The notes under the pieces are model-generated. The model worked only from the letters and a program-made list of their open reading frames with translations. It had not been told where the DNA came from and made no database searches. DNA of 64,000 bases from an uncultured Hyphomicrobiaceae bacterium (GTDB lineage: Bacteria > Pseudomonadota > Alphaproteobacteria > Rhizobiales > CALHAX01), in the NCBI GenBank assembly GCA_937931785.1, contig CALHAX010000039.1, forward strand, positions 1 to 64,000. Reading direction: 5' to 3'. Both the position numbers and the translations under genes were made by a program. This document shows, piece after piece, positions 36,723 to 46,110 of the stretch. Position 1 is the stretch's first letter, and each line of letters begins with the position of its first letter.

Positions 36723-37469
36723 GTGCGATTTCTGAATGCTTTCATTCTTACGGTTCTGATTGCGACAAGGGTGAATACGCCTGAGGCGTTGTCAACAGAG
36801 TTAACCGATGATCCAATGGCGAGACTCATTAAAACCTGCAAGGCAGGCGCGTGCAAACCGGAAGCGGATGAGGTGAAGGATGTAGACCGTGCATCCCGTG
36901 GCGTATCGTCAGAAATTCCGTTGAGTGTTTGGCAGGCCATGCAGGGAAAATCCTGGCATCGCAAATACAAATGTCCACCGAAAAAAACGCTCAGACTTCT
37001 GGAGATCCCGTATCGAGACTTTAATGGCAACCGTCAGACTGGTAAATTGATTGTAGCCAAAGATGTTGCAGAGGACCTGCTGACAGTTTTTGAGAAACTT
37101 TACGTCGAGAAATTTCCTATTGCCCGGATGGAACTGGTGCATACGTTCAACGGCAACGACAATCGTTCCATGGCGAAGAACAACACCAGTGCGTTCAATT
37201 GCCGTTTGAAGACGAGTAGACGGAGTTTATCTGAGCATTCATACGGACGTGCGGTTGATATTAATCCTGTCCAGAATCCCTACGTGCGGCGTGGCAAGGC
37301 GCAACCTTCCAAAGGACGCAAATACATCAAAGGTCGAAGAGAACCCAGAAAGGGCATGATTCGAAAAGGCGATGTTGTGGTGCGTGCGTTCAGGAACATC
37401 GGTTGGTCGTGGGGTGGGGACTGGCGCTCGGTGAAGGACTACCAGCACTTTTCAGCGACGGGGAAATAA
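36723..37469 (+). CDS. M15-family peptidase (D-alanyl-D-alanine carboxypeptidase-like)
   Basis: Protein of 248 residues starting at GTG 36723, with GGAG nine bases upstream. It has a short hydrophobic N terminus, then a C-terminal M15-type metallopeptidase domain. The zinc ligands read SEHSYGRAVDI (His172, Asp179) and DYQHFS (His242). The spacing matches the VanY/CwlK-like group, which cleaves peptidoglycan stem peptides. The N-terminal 70 residues are poorly conserved and include a cysteine pair. Periplasmic action is likely. Neighbours are small envelope proteins. Confidence 0.82.
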   Translation: MRFLNAFILTVLIATRVNTPEALSTELTDDPMARLIKTCKAGACKPEADEVKDVDRASRGVSSEIPLSVWQAMQGKSWHRKYKCPPKKTLRLLEIPYRDFNGNRQTGKLIVAKDVAEDLLTVFEKLYVEKFPIARMELVHTFNGNDNRSMAKNNTSAFNCRLKTSRRSLSEHSYGRAVDINPVQNPYVRRGKAQPSKGRKYIKGRREPRKGMIRKGDVVVRAFRNIGWSWGGDWRSVKDYQHFSATGK

Positions 37470-37479
37470 GGAGGTCGCT

Positions 37480-38073
37480 TCAGGCTGTCCGTGCTTTCAA
37501 CGTCTCGTAGGCCGCGTTGATCACGCGCATTTTCGCTGCCATTTTCTTCTGTGTTCCGGCTGGGGCCGTGCGATGCAGGTCTGGATGAAATTTCTTTGCA
37601 AGCTTGCGTCGCGCCACATCGAGTTCCTTCATCGTGAACGTACCTGCGAGACCCAGGATATTTTCCGGGCTTGGGCCTGACGAAGGTGACGAAGCAGACG
37701 TTGTATGGCCTGAAGCTTGCTCGAAGAATTCCTCGTGCCCTGAGTTTTCTCTCGTTTTTCGCCTCCGACCTGATGTGCGACGTTGATGTTGTGTTCTTGC
37801 ATCATGATCGTTGGCCTGGCGCCCGATGTCCAGACTGGACAACCAGACGAGCGCACGAGGCGCGTAGAACACGACTGTTATAGAGACACCTAATACCGCA
37901 ACCGCCGTGCCCGGATAGCCGCTTGCGAGCAGAAACAGGACTGTTGCGCCGACAATCCAATGCCACGGAAAACCAAGCGCCATGCCGAATGCGCAGCCCG
38001 CCATCATGATGAGGCAAACAAGCGTTGTCATGGAGAATTCGCTTGCCGCAGCAGTTGCTTCTGCGCCGGTCAT
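37480..38073 (-). CDS. Membrane-anchored C-terminal J-domain protein
   Basis: Protein of 197 residues. Two or three hydrophobic helices lie in the first 80 residues, then a basic, serine-rich linker, then a J domain at the very C terminus: FTMKELDVARRKLAKKFHPDLH with the HPD tripeptide and INAAYETLK. J proteins stimulate DnaK. A membrane tether suggests recruitment of DnaK to a membrane process (inference). It converges with the M15 peptidase gene, eleven bases apart. Confidence 0.82.
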   Translation of the reverse strand: MTGAEATAAASEFSMTTLVCLIMMAGCAFGMALGFPWHWIVGATVLFLLASGYPGTAVAVLGVSITVVFYAPRALVWLSSLDIGRQANDHDARTQHQRRTSGRRRKTRENSGHEEFFEQASGHTTSASSPSSGPSPENILGLAGTFTMKELDVARRKLAKKFHPDLHRTAPAGTQKKMAAKMRVINAAYETLKARTA

Positions 38074-38156
38074 CTTCTTCTTTCCGGTCCCGGTTTCGTA
38101 GATCAGGGACCGAAAGTCATATCAAACCGTGATGAAAATTGGATTGAGGAACAAGG

Positions 38157-38780
38157 TTAACCGTTTGTCCACGCGTCTTTTACTTCATCACATTTCTTGG
38201 TCATGAACGTGTTCATGGCGTCGACCAGGTCGTCGTTGAAAATACCGGTCTTGTTGTCCAAAGCGGTTGCACTCCAGATGACTGGTTTTGTCAGTAGTGG
38301 GGCATCAACAGCACCCCAGTTGATGCTACCATCAACGGCCTTGCCATCCTTGAATGAAACCTTTGGATTTACGGTGGCCTTGAATGAATAGGGCTCGCTG
38401 TCATCCCGGGCGATGGTGCAGTTGACGGTATGCGACGGGAATTTTGCTTCGTACGTTGGCTCGCTTACGGCATCAAGAAGCGTTTGGCGCGGAACGTTGA
38501 GCTGCATTTCGCACTTTGCGTGCCCCCATGGCCAGGAGACGCGTGCGCTTTTGATTTTCTCGGAGAGGTCTTGTTTTGGCACCGTCTTGATGATGACGCA
38601 ACTGATGTCATCACCTGCGGTCTTGGCACGCAATGCGGAGCACATGTCGACCTTGCACGACTTGCGCGCTTCTTTTTCCTTCTTGAGGATTGCTTCGAGC
38701 TCCGGAGAATACTTCGACTCTGCCAAAGCAGGTGTGCATGCGATGGCACTGAACAGAAGTGCTGTGAGTGTCGTTCTCAT
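38157..38780 (-). CDS. Secreted protein of unknown function
   Basis: Protein of 207 residues from ATG 38780, with a clear signal peptide (MRTTLTALLFSAIACTPALA). Five or more cysteines are present (CKVDMCSA, CVII, CEMQL, CTIAR, KKCDE), suggesting disulfides. No family recognised. The open frame continues upstream through the leuB C terminus, but that extension lies antiframe to leuB and lacks a signal; I therefore use the internal ATG. Confidence 0.6.
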   Translation of the reverse strand: MRTTLTALLFSAIACTPALAESKYSPELEAILKKEKEARKSCKVDMCSALRAKTAGDDISCVIIKTVPKQDLSEKIKSARVSWPWGHAKCEMQLNVPRQTLLDAVSEPTYEAKFPSHTVNCTIARDDSEPYSFKATVNPKVSFKDGKAVDGSINWGAVDAPLLTKPVIWSATALDNKTGIFNDDLVDAMNTFMTKKCDEVKDAWTNG

Positions 38781-38916
38781 GTATCCGTGAGTCCCCAAAA
38801 TCTCAGTTCGAACAGTTCCTGTGAATTCGCTCGAACAATACGGCCAAGTGATGACAGGTCTCCGACCCCCATGAGCGGGCTGGACGGTGCTGGATCGCAC
38901 GCATCCAATAGCGGCA

Positions 38917-40026
38917 TCAACTGCTGAGCGCATCCAGCTCTGCCAGGATGGCGTTGCCCATGGCTTGTGTCCCGATGGCCTGCCCACCATCTCCGACAAT
39001 GTCGCCCGTACGCAGGCCCTTGTCGAGAACTCCAGCGATGGCGTTTTCCACCATGTCGGCTTCAGTGCCCATGTTGAAGGTGTAGCGCAGGGCCATAGCA
39101 TAGCTGGCGATCGTGGCGATCGGGTTGGCTGCGCCTTGACCGGCGATGTCAGGCGCTGATCCGTGCACGGGTTCGTAGAGCGATTTTCGCTTGCCATTGT
39201 CATCCTCTGCGCCGAGTGACGCAGACGGGAGCATGCCGAGGGAACCGGTGAGCATGGCCGCACAGTCGGAGAGAATATCTCCGAACAAGTTGTCGGTGAC
39301 GAGGACGTCGAATTGTTTTGGATTGCGCACCAATTGCATTGCGCAGTTGTCTGCCAGGATGTGCTGAAGTTCGACCTCCGGAAATTCCTCCGCGTGGACG
39401 CGTGTCGCCACTTCGTTCCAGAGCACACCGGATTTCATGACGTTGCGCTTCTCAGCCGAGTGCACGAGGTTGCCGCGTTTTTTTGCAAGGTCGAACGCGA
39501 CCCGGCAGATGCGTTCGATTTCGTAGGTCTCGTAGACCTGCGTGTCGACGGCGCGTTTCTGGCCATCGCCAAGGTCCGTGATTTCCTTTGGCTCGCCGAA
39601 ATACACACCACCCGTCAGCTCACGCACGATCATGACGTCGAGACCTTCGACCAGATCCTGCTTGAGCGATGATGCTGCGGCCAGCGCCGGGTAACAGATC
39701 GCGGGGCGCAGGTTGGCGAACAGTTCGAGGTCCTTGCGCAGGCGCAGCAATCCAGCTTCTGGGCGGGCTTCGTATGGCACGTCGTCCCACTTGGGGCCAC
39801 CAACCGCACCAAGCAGAACGCTGTCGGCTTTCAGAGCCTTGTCGACCGTCTCATCAGCAATGGCCTCGCCGTGCGCGTCGTAAGCGCAGCCGCCGACGAG
39901 ATCGGTTTCCATATTGAAGGTCGCTGTGCCGCGCTTGTTGATCCACTCTACGACGCGGGCCACTTCAGCCATGACTTCCGGTCCGATGCCGTCACCCGGC
40001 AGAAAGAGAAGATCGTATGATGGCAT
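38917..40026 (-). CDS. leuB: 3-isopropylmalate dehydrogenase
   Basis: NAD-dependent oxidative decarboxylase of leucine synthesis. It has 369 residues from ATG 40026 and starts [15 protein letters not shown]. Motifs include [12 protein letters not shown], the substrate-binding arginines in [16 protein letters not shown], and the metal-binding [14 protein letters not shown]. The nucleotide site [20 protein letters not shown] is intact. Two unknown membrane genes separate it from leuD, where a tight leuD-leuB pair is the more usual arrangement. Confidence 0.96.
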   Translation of the reverse strand: MPSYDLLFLPGDGIGPEVMAEVARVVEWINKRGTATFNMETDLVGGCAYDAHGEAIADETVDKALKADSVLLGAVGGPKWDDVPYEARPEAGLLRLRKDLELFANLRPAICYPALAAASSLKQDLVEGLDVMIVRELTGGVYFGEPKEITDLGDGQKRAVDTQVYETYEIERICRVAFDLAKKRGNLVHSAEKRNVMKSGVLWNEVATRVHAEEFPEVELQHILADNCAMQLVRNPKQFDVLVTDNLFGDILSDCAAMLTGSLGMLPSASLGAEDDNGKRKSLYEPVHGSAPDIAGQGAANPIATIASYAMALRYTFNMGTEADMVENAIAGVLDKGLRTGDIVGDGGQAIGTQAMGNAILAELDALSS

Positions 40027-40070
40027 GGCGTGTGGCTCCCGGTTGGCGCATCGATGTTCAACGCTGGGTG

Positions 40071-40520
40071 CTAACGCGCGGGCGTGGATGGGGCAAGAAC
40101 TTTGGGCGCGTGGCGGGCGATGATGATGCATACGGCGGCAGAGATCGTGCCGACGCCGGCTAGTGCGAGCGACAGCGCCACCGGATTTGGGACGGGGGTG
40201 GTTGCCGTGGCGATCAATCCATATGCGAGTGTGACGAAGAACCCGGCGAGGCCTGCGAGGATGACAGAGAGGTGCGCGGATCGGTCTTGTAGCAAGACAA
40301 GAAGGCCAGCGGTCGCAAGGGCTGGTGCGAGGCCGGCTGCGTAGATCAGCGCCAGCCCGATGGGGTGCAGGCCGTAGATCAGGGCCTCAATGCCTTCTGG
40401 AATGTTGAGGAATGCCGTTGCGCCAACAATTGCCACGACGAATCCTGCAGGCGGACCAATGAGGCCGAATGTCAGGAGCAAGTGGTGTGTCGCGATCCGG
40501 GATTGTGCTGCGGGATACAT
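40071..40520 (-). CDS. Small polytopic membrane protein, unknown
   Basis: Protein of 149 residues with four hydrophobic helices and a short polar N terminus ([13 protein letters not shown]). No family recognised. It lies 44 bases upstream of leuB on the same strand. The hydrophobic pattern with regular loops supports it as a real gene. Confidence 0.5.
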   Translation of the reverse strand: MYPAAQSRIATHHLLLTFGLIGPPAGFVVAIVGATAFLNIPEGIEALIYGLHPIGLALIYAAGLAPALATAGLLVLLQDRSAHLSVILAGLAGFFVTLAYGLIATATTPVPNPVALSLALAGVGTISAAVCIIIARHAPKVLAPSTPAR

Positions 40521-40786
40521 GTGCGTGCCTCCGTGTCGGTTTGTGATGCGGACAGAAGGCGCAGATCAGGTTGCAGAAGACGTGCACGTGGTGCGGGGAA
40601 TTGCAGGGAACTCATGAGGTCCGAAATGCAGCGACATCCGTCATCGCGGCGCAGGCCGCGATCCACGTCGGACATCTTCAAGTTCATGCAGTATGTTCGC
40701 CCCGTCCTGCAGATATCCGGAAAACTCGTTGCATTGGTGGTGTCGATGCGCGACGTGGATACCGCCCTCCGGCGGCATGACGAAGT
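40521..40786. other. Intergenic region with a REP-like palindrome
   Basis: Between two small membrane genes. At 40643-40662 ATCGCGGC and GCCGCGAT form a perfect 8-bp stem with loop GCAG, flanked by GTCCGA and TCGGAC arms further out. The form CGTCATCGCGG-GCAG-CCGCGATCCACG resembles widespread repetitive extragenic palindromes of proteobacterial genomes. I find no second copy in this window. No gene is seen in the rest. Confidence 0.5.
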
Positions 40787-41284
40787 TTATCTACTATTGA
40801 TGTTGGGGCGCAAATTACACCATGCGTTGACGATCCAGTAACAAATTGCAAATGGTACGAGGAAGATCATGCACCACTCGATGGCTGCGCCTAATCCTGT
40901 CAATTGTCCATAATATTGATTGTAGGTAGAGTTTTCAGTCCTTGCGAAAGAAGGAAAGAAAAGTTCCCACACCAACGCCACGACCAGCCATGTCAAACCG
41001 GTCGTTAATATCCACGCGACGGCGGCGAGTAATTTCCTCCCATTGCCGCCCAAGCACATCAAAAGCATGATTGCCAATGCCATTAATCGTGCTGGCAACA
41101 CACCAACAACGTAGATCTTCCGAAGAAAGTTGTGATGTCTGCTGAGTATGCCGATCGCACTATTAAGAATCTGATCAGTGCGAAAACGGGTCACGCTCCA
41201 GAATAGAATGACCGCGGTCATGTAACCAAGGTAGGGTCCCAACACCGTGAAAGTTATCAGTGTTGGCCACGGTCTTAGCATCAT
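40787..41284 (-). CDS. Membrane protein between leuD and the leuB side, unknown
   Basis: Protein of 165 residues with four hydrophobic helices (LITFTVLGPYLGYMTAVILF; ALAIMLLMCL; ILTTGLTWLVVALVWELFF; WCMIFLVPFAICYWIV). No family recognised. Its bases are visibly richer in A and T than leuD and leuB, which suggests later arrival. It lies 15 bases after the leuD stop. Confidence 0.5.
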   Translation of the reverse strand: MMLRPWPTLITFTVLGPYLGYMTAVILFWSVTRFRTDQILNSAIGILSRHHNFLRKIYVVGVLPARLMALAIMLLMCLGGNGRKLLAAVAWILTTGLTWLVVALVWELFFPSFARTENSTYNQYYGQLTGLGAAIEWCMIFLVPFAICYWIVNAWCNLRPNINSR

Positions 41285-41299
41285 TGTGACCTGGCAGTG

Positions 41300-41902
41300 T
41301 TAAGACCAAGGGCGCGCGACTTGCTGCTTTTCTTCGTACGCCGCGATTGAATCCGCCTTCTCCATCGTGAGGCCGATGTCGTCGAGGCCGTTCATCAGGC
41401 AGTGTTTGCGGAACGGATCGAGGTCGAAGGAGATCGTGCCGCCGTCGGGGCCGGTGATGGTCTGGGATTCGAGATCGACGGTGATGCGGGCGTTGGAGCC
41501 GCGTTCGGCATCGTCCATCAGTTTGTCGACGTCTTCCTGTGGGAGTTGAATGGGCAGGATGCCGTTCTTGAAACAGTTGTTGTAAAAGATGTCGGCAAAG
41601 GATGGCGCGACAACACAGCGGATGCCGAAATCGAGCAGAGCCCACGGCGCGTGTTCGCGACTGGAGCCACAGCCGAAATTTTCCCCTGCGATAAGGATCT
41701 CGGCGTTGCGGTAGGCCGGTTTGTTCAGCACGAAATCCGGGTTTTCCTTGCCGTCCGAAAAGCGCATCTCGTCGAACAGATTGGCACCGAGGCCGGTCCG
41801 TTTTATGGTTTTCAGAAACTGTTTCGGGATGATCATGTCCGTGTCGATGTTGATCATCGGCAGTGGAGCGGCGATACCCGTCAGCTTGTCGAATTTTTCC
41901 AT
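41300..41902 (-). CDS. leuD: 3-isopropylmalate dehydratase small subunit
   Basis: Swivelling domain of the isopropylmalate isomerase that works with LeuC. It has 200 residues. Motifs are [14 protein letters not shown] near the N terminus and [22 protein letters not shown]. leuC is not in the window. Promoter elements upstream in 41903-41983 were not recognised. Confidence 0.95.
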   Translation of the reverse strand: MEKFDKLTGIAAPLPMINIDTDMIIPKQFLKTIKRTGLGANLFDEMRFSDGKENPDFVLNKPAYRNAEILIAGENFGCGSSREHAPWALLDFGIRCVVAPSFADIFYNNCFKNGILPIQLPQEDVDKLMDDAERGSNARITVDLESQTITGPDGGTISFDLDPFRKHCLMNGLDDIGLTMEKADSIAAYEEKQQVARPWS

Positions 41903-41983
41903 TATTCATTCCCCGTCGCGCGTTCCGCGCTCCACGCCTCTTGCCTGTGTTTGTGCAACAGAACCTTGCCCTGTGCCCCGTCT

Positions 41984-42460
41984 CTAAACCTTCAGCCCGT
42001 CGCCGAGGGCACGGAACTCGCCTTCCGCTTCGGCCAGCATCTCCATGCGACGCCTGAATCCGGCGATCTGGCCGGGTTTGCGTGTTTCGAGAAGCATGGC
42101 GTCGATGGTCTGGCGTTCCACGATGCTTTCCAGACGCCTTTTAACGCCAGCAATCTTGCGTCCGTCAAGGTGTCCCGCGAGCAGGACAGCGATATCCGAC
42201 ACGTTCCCGGCCAGACGCGCCAATTCTCGTCGCGTGTCCCGGGCGGCCTTGTCCTTGGATTTCGCCTGTGACCGGTCGTCGGATAGCTTTGCAAGGGCCT
42301 CTGATGCTCGTGCGAGCGTGTCAGCAACAGTATCGCAGTAAAGTGCAACCTTGGTGCGTTGTACCCCGTCCAGGGTGCGCATTGTGGTGCGCCAGCCCGC
42401 TATAACTTCGGCAAGTCCGAAAATCTGTGTGATCGTCTTGAAAATGTCCATTCGGCGCAT
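41984..42460 (-). CDS. Helical protein of unknown function
   Basis: Protein of 158 residues, almost entirely helical and charged, with a slightly hydrophobic start (ITQIFGLAEVIAGW) and many Arg, Glu and Ala residues. No family recognised. The coding pattern (strong third-position GC) supports it as a gene. It lies between leuD and the HECAH protein on the same strand. Confidence 0.45.
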   Translation of the reverse strand: MRRMDIFKTITQIFGLAEVIAGWRTTMRTLDGVQRTKVALYCDTVADTLARASEALAKLSDDRSQAKSKDKAARDTRRELARLAGNVSDIAVLLAGHLDGRKIAGVKRRLESIVERQTIDAMLLETRKPGQIAGFRRRMEMLAEAEGEFRALGDGLKV

Positions 42461-42517
42461 TGTACCAGAATGCGGATACGCTTTGCCGACGATTGCAAGT
42501 CTTGGTGACTGGCGCGG

Positions 42518-43099
42518 CTACCAGATCTTCCGCGCACGGTAGCATTGGCGCATCAACTCGCATCGTTTGTCGCCTGAGTAGTGGGTCGAGTCGCCCTTGG
42601 CGGTGCTGATGAATGCGCAGATTTCCTCGATCCCGGCGGGAGACAACCATCCGCGACGGCGACCGCGTTGCACAGCGAAGCAGTCCGCTGTGACTTCATC
42701 CGGGCCACGAAATTGATGGGCGCACTCATGTCCGTGGATCCACAACTGAACCGCGGATGGCAGGCGGGACATGCGTGCCGGATTGAGGATCAGGAAACCG
42801 GGGTATGCTGCACCGTAGTCATCAAGCTCGGGATCGAGAACCGTTGGGCGGCTTCCACACCGCAAACTGCGACCGGCGACAATCAATTCGCCATTTGGGA
42901 CGATGATGGCTTTCGGGTTGAACTCGGCAAGGTAGTCTTCTGCCGTCGGGTTGTTCTCGTCGTGGTCGTCCGCGTAACCGAAATTTGCCGATATAACCAG
43001 ACCCACAACCAGAAGTGTCACGGTCAGCGCGGCGGATGCGCGCGCAACTGGACGTATGAGAAACGGCGAAATCAGTCGCCGCGCCTTGCGCACTATCAC
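42518..43099 (-). CDS. HExxH zinc peptidase-like protein with N-terminal membrane anchor
   Basis: Protein of 193 residues. An N-terminal hydrophobic helix lies near 22-45 (signal or anchor). The soluble part carries HGHECAHQFRGPDE followed by VTADCFAVQRGRRRGWL. HECAH fits the HExxH zinc site, and the downstream Asp/Glu of DEVTADC is a candidate third ligand. Several cysteines are present (RCGS, EICAF, RCELMRQC). The exact peptidase family is not recognised; the protein would act in the periplasm if exported. Confidence 0.6.
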   Translation of the reverse strand: MIVRKARRLISPFLIRPVARASAALTVTLLVVGLVISANFGYADDHDENNPTAEDYLAEFNPKAIIVPNGELIVAGRSLRCGSRPTVLDPELDDYGAAYPGFLILNPARMSRLPSAVQLWIHGHECAHQFRGPDEVTADCFAVQRGRRRGWLSPAGIEEICAFISTAKGDSTHYSGDKRCELMRQCYRARKIW

Positions 43100-43248
43100 G
43101 TTTTCTGTCCCCGGATCTGCTTATTACCAGTCACGCTTCATCCCGTTGTCGTTTCGTCGACAATACGGGTGTTCACGCAATTCTCAACCTCAGGTCAAAG
43201 TCTAACAGACAAAATATGTCCAGTGCGAGACGAAGGTCCTGATGTGAT

Positions 43249-43899
43249 TCAACTCTTCGGAATACTGTTGCTTGCAAAGGCACGACGCAAGACGGCGGAA
43301 CAGCGTTGATTGATTGTGCCTTCGAGTGTTTCTACAAAAGCAAGATCTGCATCCTGCAGCCGTAGCTCTGAGCGTACGTCTGGTGCGTCCGTGATTGTGG
43401 CGTCGTATGCGCCGACCTCATCGAAGGGAATGGCGCTGACCCATGGGGTTGTGCCGTCCTGGCCATTTTCATGGTCATCCACGAAAACACCAGCATAGGC
43501 GGACATGGCCAGTCTGGCGATGTCATCACGGTCGCCGGATTGCACGAAACGGGTCAAATGCATGCAGATCGTACCAGCCGCCACCGCGCGTGCTCCAGAG
43601 AGACCATCGTGACGGTTGTCAGGAATGTGTTCAGCGATGGCCCGGAGGTCGCGTTCGCTGACTTGTCTGGGTTCACGTGCCGATGGGTCCTGCAGTGCCG
43701 TCCAGACCCTGTTGAGGCGGTGGCGGAAGAAACCGTAGGCATCAGATTTGATCTCACGGCAGCATATCACGAGATCGGGATAAAAACGTTCTGCGACGAG
43801 AAGACCGAACGCTTCCGCACGCCAATTGTCGACGCCGGATACGGGATCCGTCAGTCTGTAGCGGATAAAATTCCACGTTACAGGTTCGGCTTTGGCCAT
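43249..43899 (-). CDS. Protein of unknown function
   Basis: Soluble protein of 216 residues, no signal peptide and no motif I recognise. The sequence is rich in Asp and Arg and includes the pattern VDDHENGQDGTTPW. It lies 68 bases downstream of the FAD monooxygenase on the same strand. Third-position base use supports a real gene. Confidence 0.5.
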   Translation of the reverse strand: MAKAEPVTWNFIRYRLTDPVSGVDNWRAEAFGLLVAERFYPDLVICCREIKSDAYGFFRHRLNRVWTALQDPSAREPRQVSERDLRAIAEHIPDNRHDGLSGARAVAAGTICMHLTRFVQSGDRDDIARLAMSAYAGVFVDDHENGQDGTTPWVSAIPFDEVGAYDATITDAPDVRSELRLQDADLAFVETLEGTINQRCSAVLRRAFASNSIPKS

Positions 43900-43967
43900 T
43901 GGTCGTCCAGCCAGTTCCGTTTTGCCCGCGGTGCGAATGATGCCGCAGTGCGAATAATTAGCACACC

Positions 43968-45167
43968 TTATATGATTCGTTCGACGTCAACGGCACATGC
44001 GTCATATCCGTAAATCCAGTCCAGTCGACGGGCGATGATGTCCGGCGCCAGTTGATTGATCAGGGCAAGCGGCGTCAAGGTCAGGTTGCGTTTCAGGGCG
44101 GAGTGCTGATGAAACAGGTGTCCGTTCCGACGGGCACGTTCCTGAATCCTGGTTGTGCGTGGCTTTCGGATCGCTTCATAATGTTCAAGTGCCGTCTGGA
44201 TGTTGTCGCCCGAAGCCAGTGTTCTGGACAGAATAACTGCGTCTTCGAATGCCATCACGGCACCCTGGGCCATGAAAGGCAGCATTGGATGACAGGCATC
44301 GCCCAGCAAGGCGATGCGTTGCCCAGTCCAACGCGCGAGTGGCGGGCGATCGAACAGGCCCCACAGATGACATGTATCGGCACTGCCTAGCAGTTGGGTT
44401 ATGCCGGGGCTCCATCCGTTGAAGGCTGTTCGCACGTGGTCGAGGTTGCCAGGCATGCTCCAGCTTTCCTCTGCCCAATAATCATGTTCCTTGACGGCGA
44501 CGAAGTTGATCAGCGATCCGCCGCGGACAAAATAGTGGACGAAATGTTGTCCGGAACCGGCCCAGACGGTGGTATCGGGCGCAATGAGATCCGGATCGAT
44601 GCGCTCTGCCGGAACAAGTCCTCGCCATGCAATGTTTCCGGTAAAGCGCGCCTGCTCTGGACCGAGCATCTGGGTGCGGACAGCGGAGTGTATTCCATCG
44701 GCACCGACCAGGAGATCGAACGTTTGCGTGGTGCTGCCTTCGAGGTGGATGTTGATGGAATCGGACGTATTTACGAATTTTGCGACACGAGCATTGTTTT
44801 GGATTTTTATACCACGCTCAATCGCTGCCGCATGGAGAACCTGTACGAGGTCAGCTCTGTGCAGGTGCAGGTAGGGCGCACCGTACCGTTTGGATGCGCT
44901 TTGGCCCATAGGTGTTCTGAACACGAGCTTGCCAGTGTCCGCACGTTGCAGCACAGTGGCCTCCGGTTCAAATGCGCTGTTCTGCAGGGCCTCGAGCAGC
45001 CCGTGATGTGCCAGCAATCGGGTACCGTTGGGACTGATCTGAATGCCTGCGCCAACGTCCTCCTGCCTCTGCGCCTGCTCGAAGACGACAACATCGTGAC
45101 CGGTGTCGGCAAGTGCGATGCTGGCGAAAAGGCCGCCTGGTCCTGCTCCCACAATGCCTACATGCAC
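43968..45167 (-). CDS. FAD-dependent aromatic monooxygenase (salicylate hydroxylase-like)
   Basis: Protein of 399 residues of the group A flavin monooxygenases. It starts VGIVGAGPGGLFASIALA (GxGxxG dinucleotide motif). The second FAD motif reads LLVGADGIHSAVR (the DG motif), and the third is RIALLGDACHPMLPFMAQGA. This order is typical of salicylate 1-monooxygenase and 3-hydroxybenzoate 6-hydroxylase-like enzymes. The substrate cannot be told. It is divergent from an SDR gene 124 bases away. No ring-cleavage dioxygenase is nearby. Confidence 0.85.
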   Translation of the reverse strand: MHVGIVGAGPGGLFASIALADTGHDVVVFEQAQRQEDVGAGIQISPNGTRLLAHHGLLEALQNSAFEPEATVLQRADTGKLVFRTPMGQSASKRYGAPYLHLHRADLVQVLHAAAIERGIKIQNNARVAKFVNTSDSINIHLEGSTTQTFDLLVGADGIHSAVRTQMLGPEQARFTGNIAWRGLVPAERIDPDLIAPDTTVWAGSGQHFVHYFVRGGSLINFVAVKEHDYWAEESWSMPGNLDHVRTAFNGWSPGITQLLGSADTCHLWGLFDRPPLARWTGQRIALLGDACHPMLPFMAQGAVMAFEDAVILSRTLASGDNIQTALEHYEAIRKPRTTRIQERARRNGHLFHQHSALKRNLTLTPLALINQLAPDIIARRLDWIYGYDACAVDVERII

Positions 45168-45291
45168 GATTTAAACTCCAGTGCCAATGTCTTGCAAAGG
45201 CGGTTGCGTCTGCAGGCTTGGCGCAGCATAACGCGTTCCATCGATCTTCCTGTCCGTAGCGCCGCGGTGCGCTTTATGAAAGGCATCCCAA

Positions 45292-46110
45292 ATGTTCGAT
45301 TACAAAGGCAAGCACGTTTTTGTCGCGGGCGGTACGACCGGCATCAATTTTGGCATCGCGACCGGGTTCGCGAAGGCAGGTGCCAAAGTGTTCGTCGTGA
45401 GCCGCAAGGACGAGAATGTGCAGCGCGCCGTTGCTGAATTACAGACACATGGCGGGGCCGCTGCTGGCGCGACTGCGGACGTGCGCGATGTCGATGCGGT
45501 GGCTGCTGCGTTCGCCGAGGCTGTCACGCAATTCGGCCCTATTGATGTCCTGATTTCGGGGGCGGCGGGCAATTTCCCGGCTTACGCCAACGCCATATCG
45601 TCGAATGGTTTCAAATCTGTGGTCGATATCGATCTGGTGGGCACATTCCATGTCATGAAGATGGGGTTTGAACACCTCGTGAAGCCGGGTGGCGTTGTGA
45701 TCAATATTTCGGCCCCACAGGCGGAGCTACCGATGGAAGCGCAGGTGCATGTGTGCGCGGCCAAGGCCGGTGTTGATATGGTGACGCGCGTGCTTGCGAT
45801 GGAATGGGGCGAGCATGGGGTGCGTGTCCTGTCGGTCATTCCGGGACCGATCGCAGGAACGGAAGGCATGAAGCGCCTTGCCCCTACTCCGGAAATGATG
45901 GAGCTGTGCGCCCAAACTGTGCCGTTGCGGCGTGTTGGCGAGGTCGAGGATATGGCGGATGCCTGCCTCGCGCTCGCGTCCGACGCCTGCCGTTACATTT
46001 CGGGCGCTGTCATACCCGTGGATGGTGGGTGGTCGCTCGGCGGCGCCACTGTGGCGATGAATACTGTTGTCAACGCCGGTGTGAAGATGGGGTTCGTCAA
46101 GAAGCAATAG
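45292..46110 (+). CDS. Short-chain dehydrogenase of the 2,4-dienoyl-CoA reductase type
   Basis: Rossmann-fold SDR of 272 residues. The N-terminal cofactor motif is GGTTGINFGIA, with the NADPH-preferring Arg-like SRKDE. The asparagine region is AAGNFPAYANAIS, and the catalytic region reads AQVHVCAAKAGVDM where most SDRs have YxxxK; the Tyr is absent, His in its place. 2,4-dienoyl-CoA reductases of the DECR type share this loss (HAGAAKA-like) and the later AMEWGEHG and PGPIAGTEG. DECR takes part in unsaturated fatty acid beta-oxidation. The last bases overlap the convergent lipase-like gene by 14. Confidence 0.82.
   Translation: MFDYKGKHVFVAGGTTGINFGIATGFAKAGAKVFVVSRKDENVQRAVAELQTHGGAAAGATADVRDVDAVAAAFAEAVTQFGPIDVLISGAAGNFPAYANAISSNGFKSVVDIDLVGTFHVMKMGFEHLVKPGGVVINISAPQAELPMEAQVHVCAAKAGVDMVTRVLAMEWGEHGVRVLSVIPGPIAGTEGMKRLAPTPEMMELCAQTVPLRRVGEVEDMADACLALASDACRYISGAVIPVDGGWSLGGATVAMNTVVNAGVKMGFVKKQ

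Noticed and set aside
38781-39428. Upstream extension of the secreted unknown gene into leuB
   Set aside because: Runs out of frame through the leuB C-terminal part; the signal peptide begins at the internal ATG 38780.
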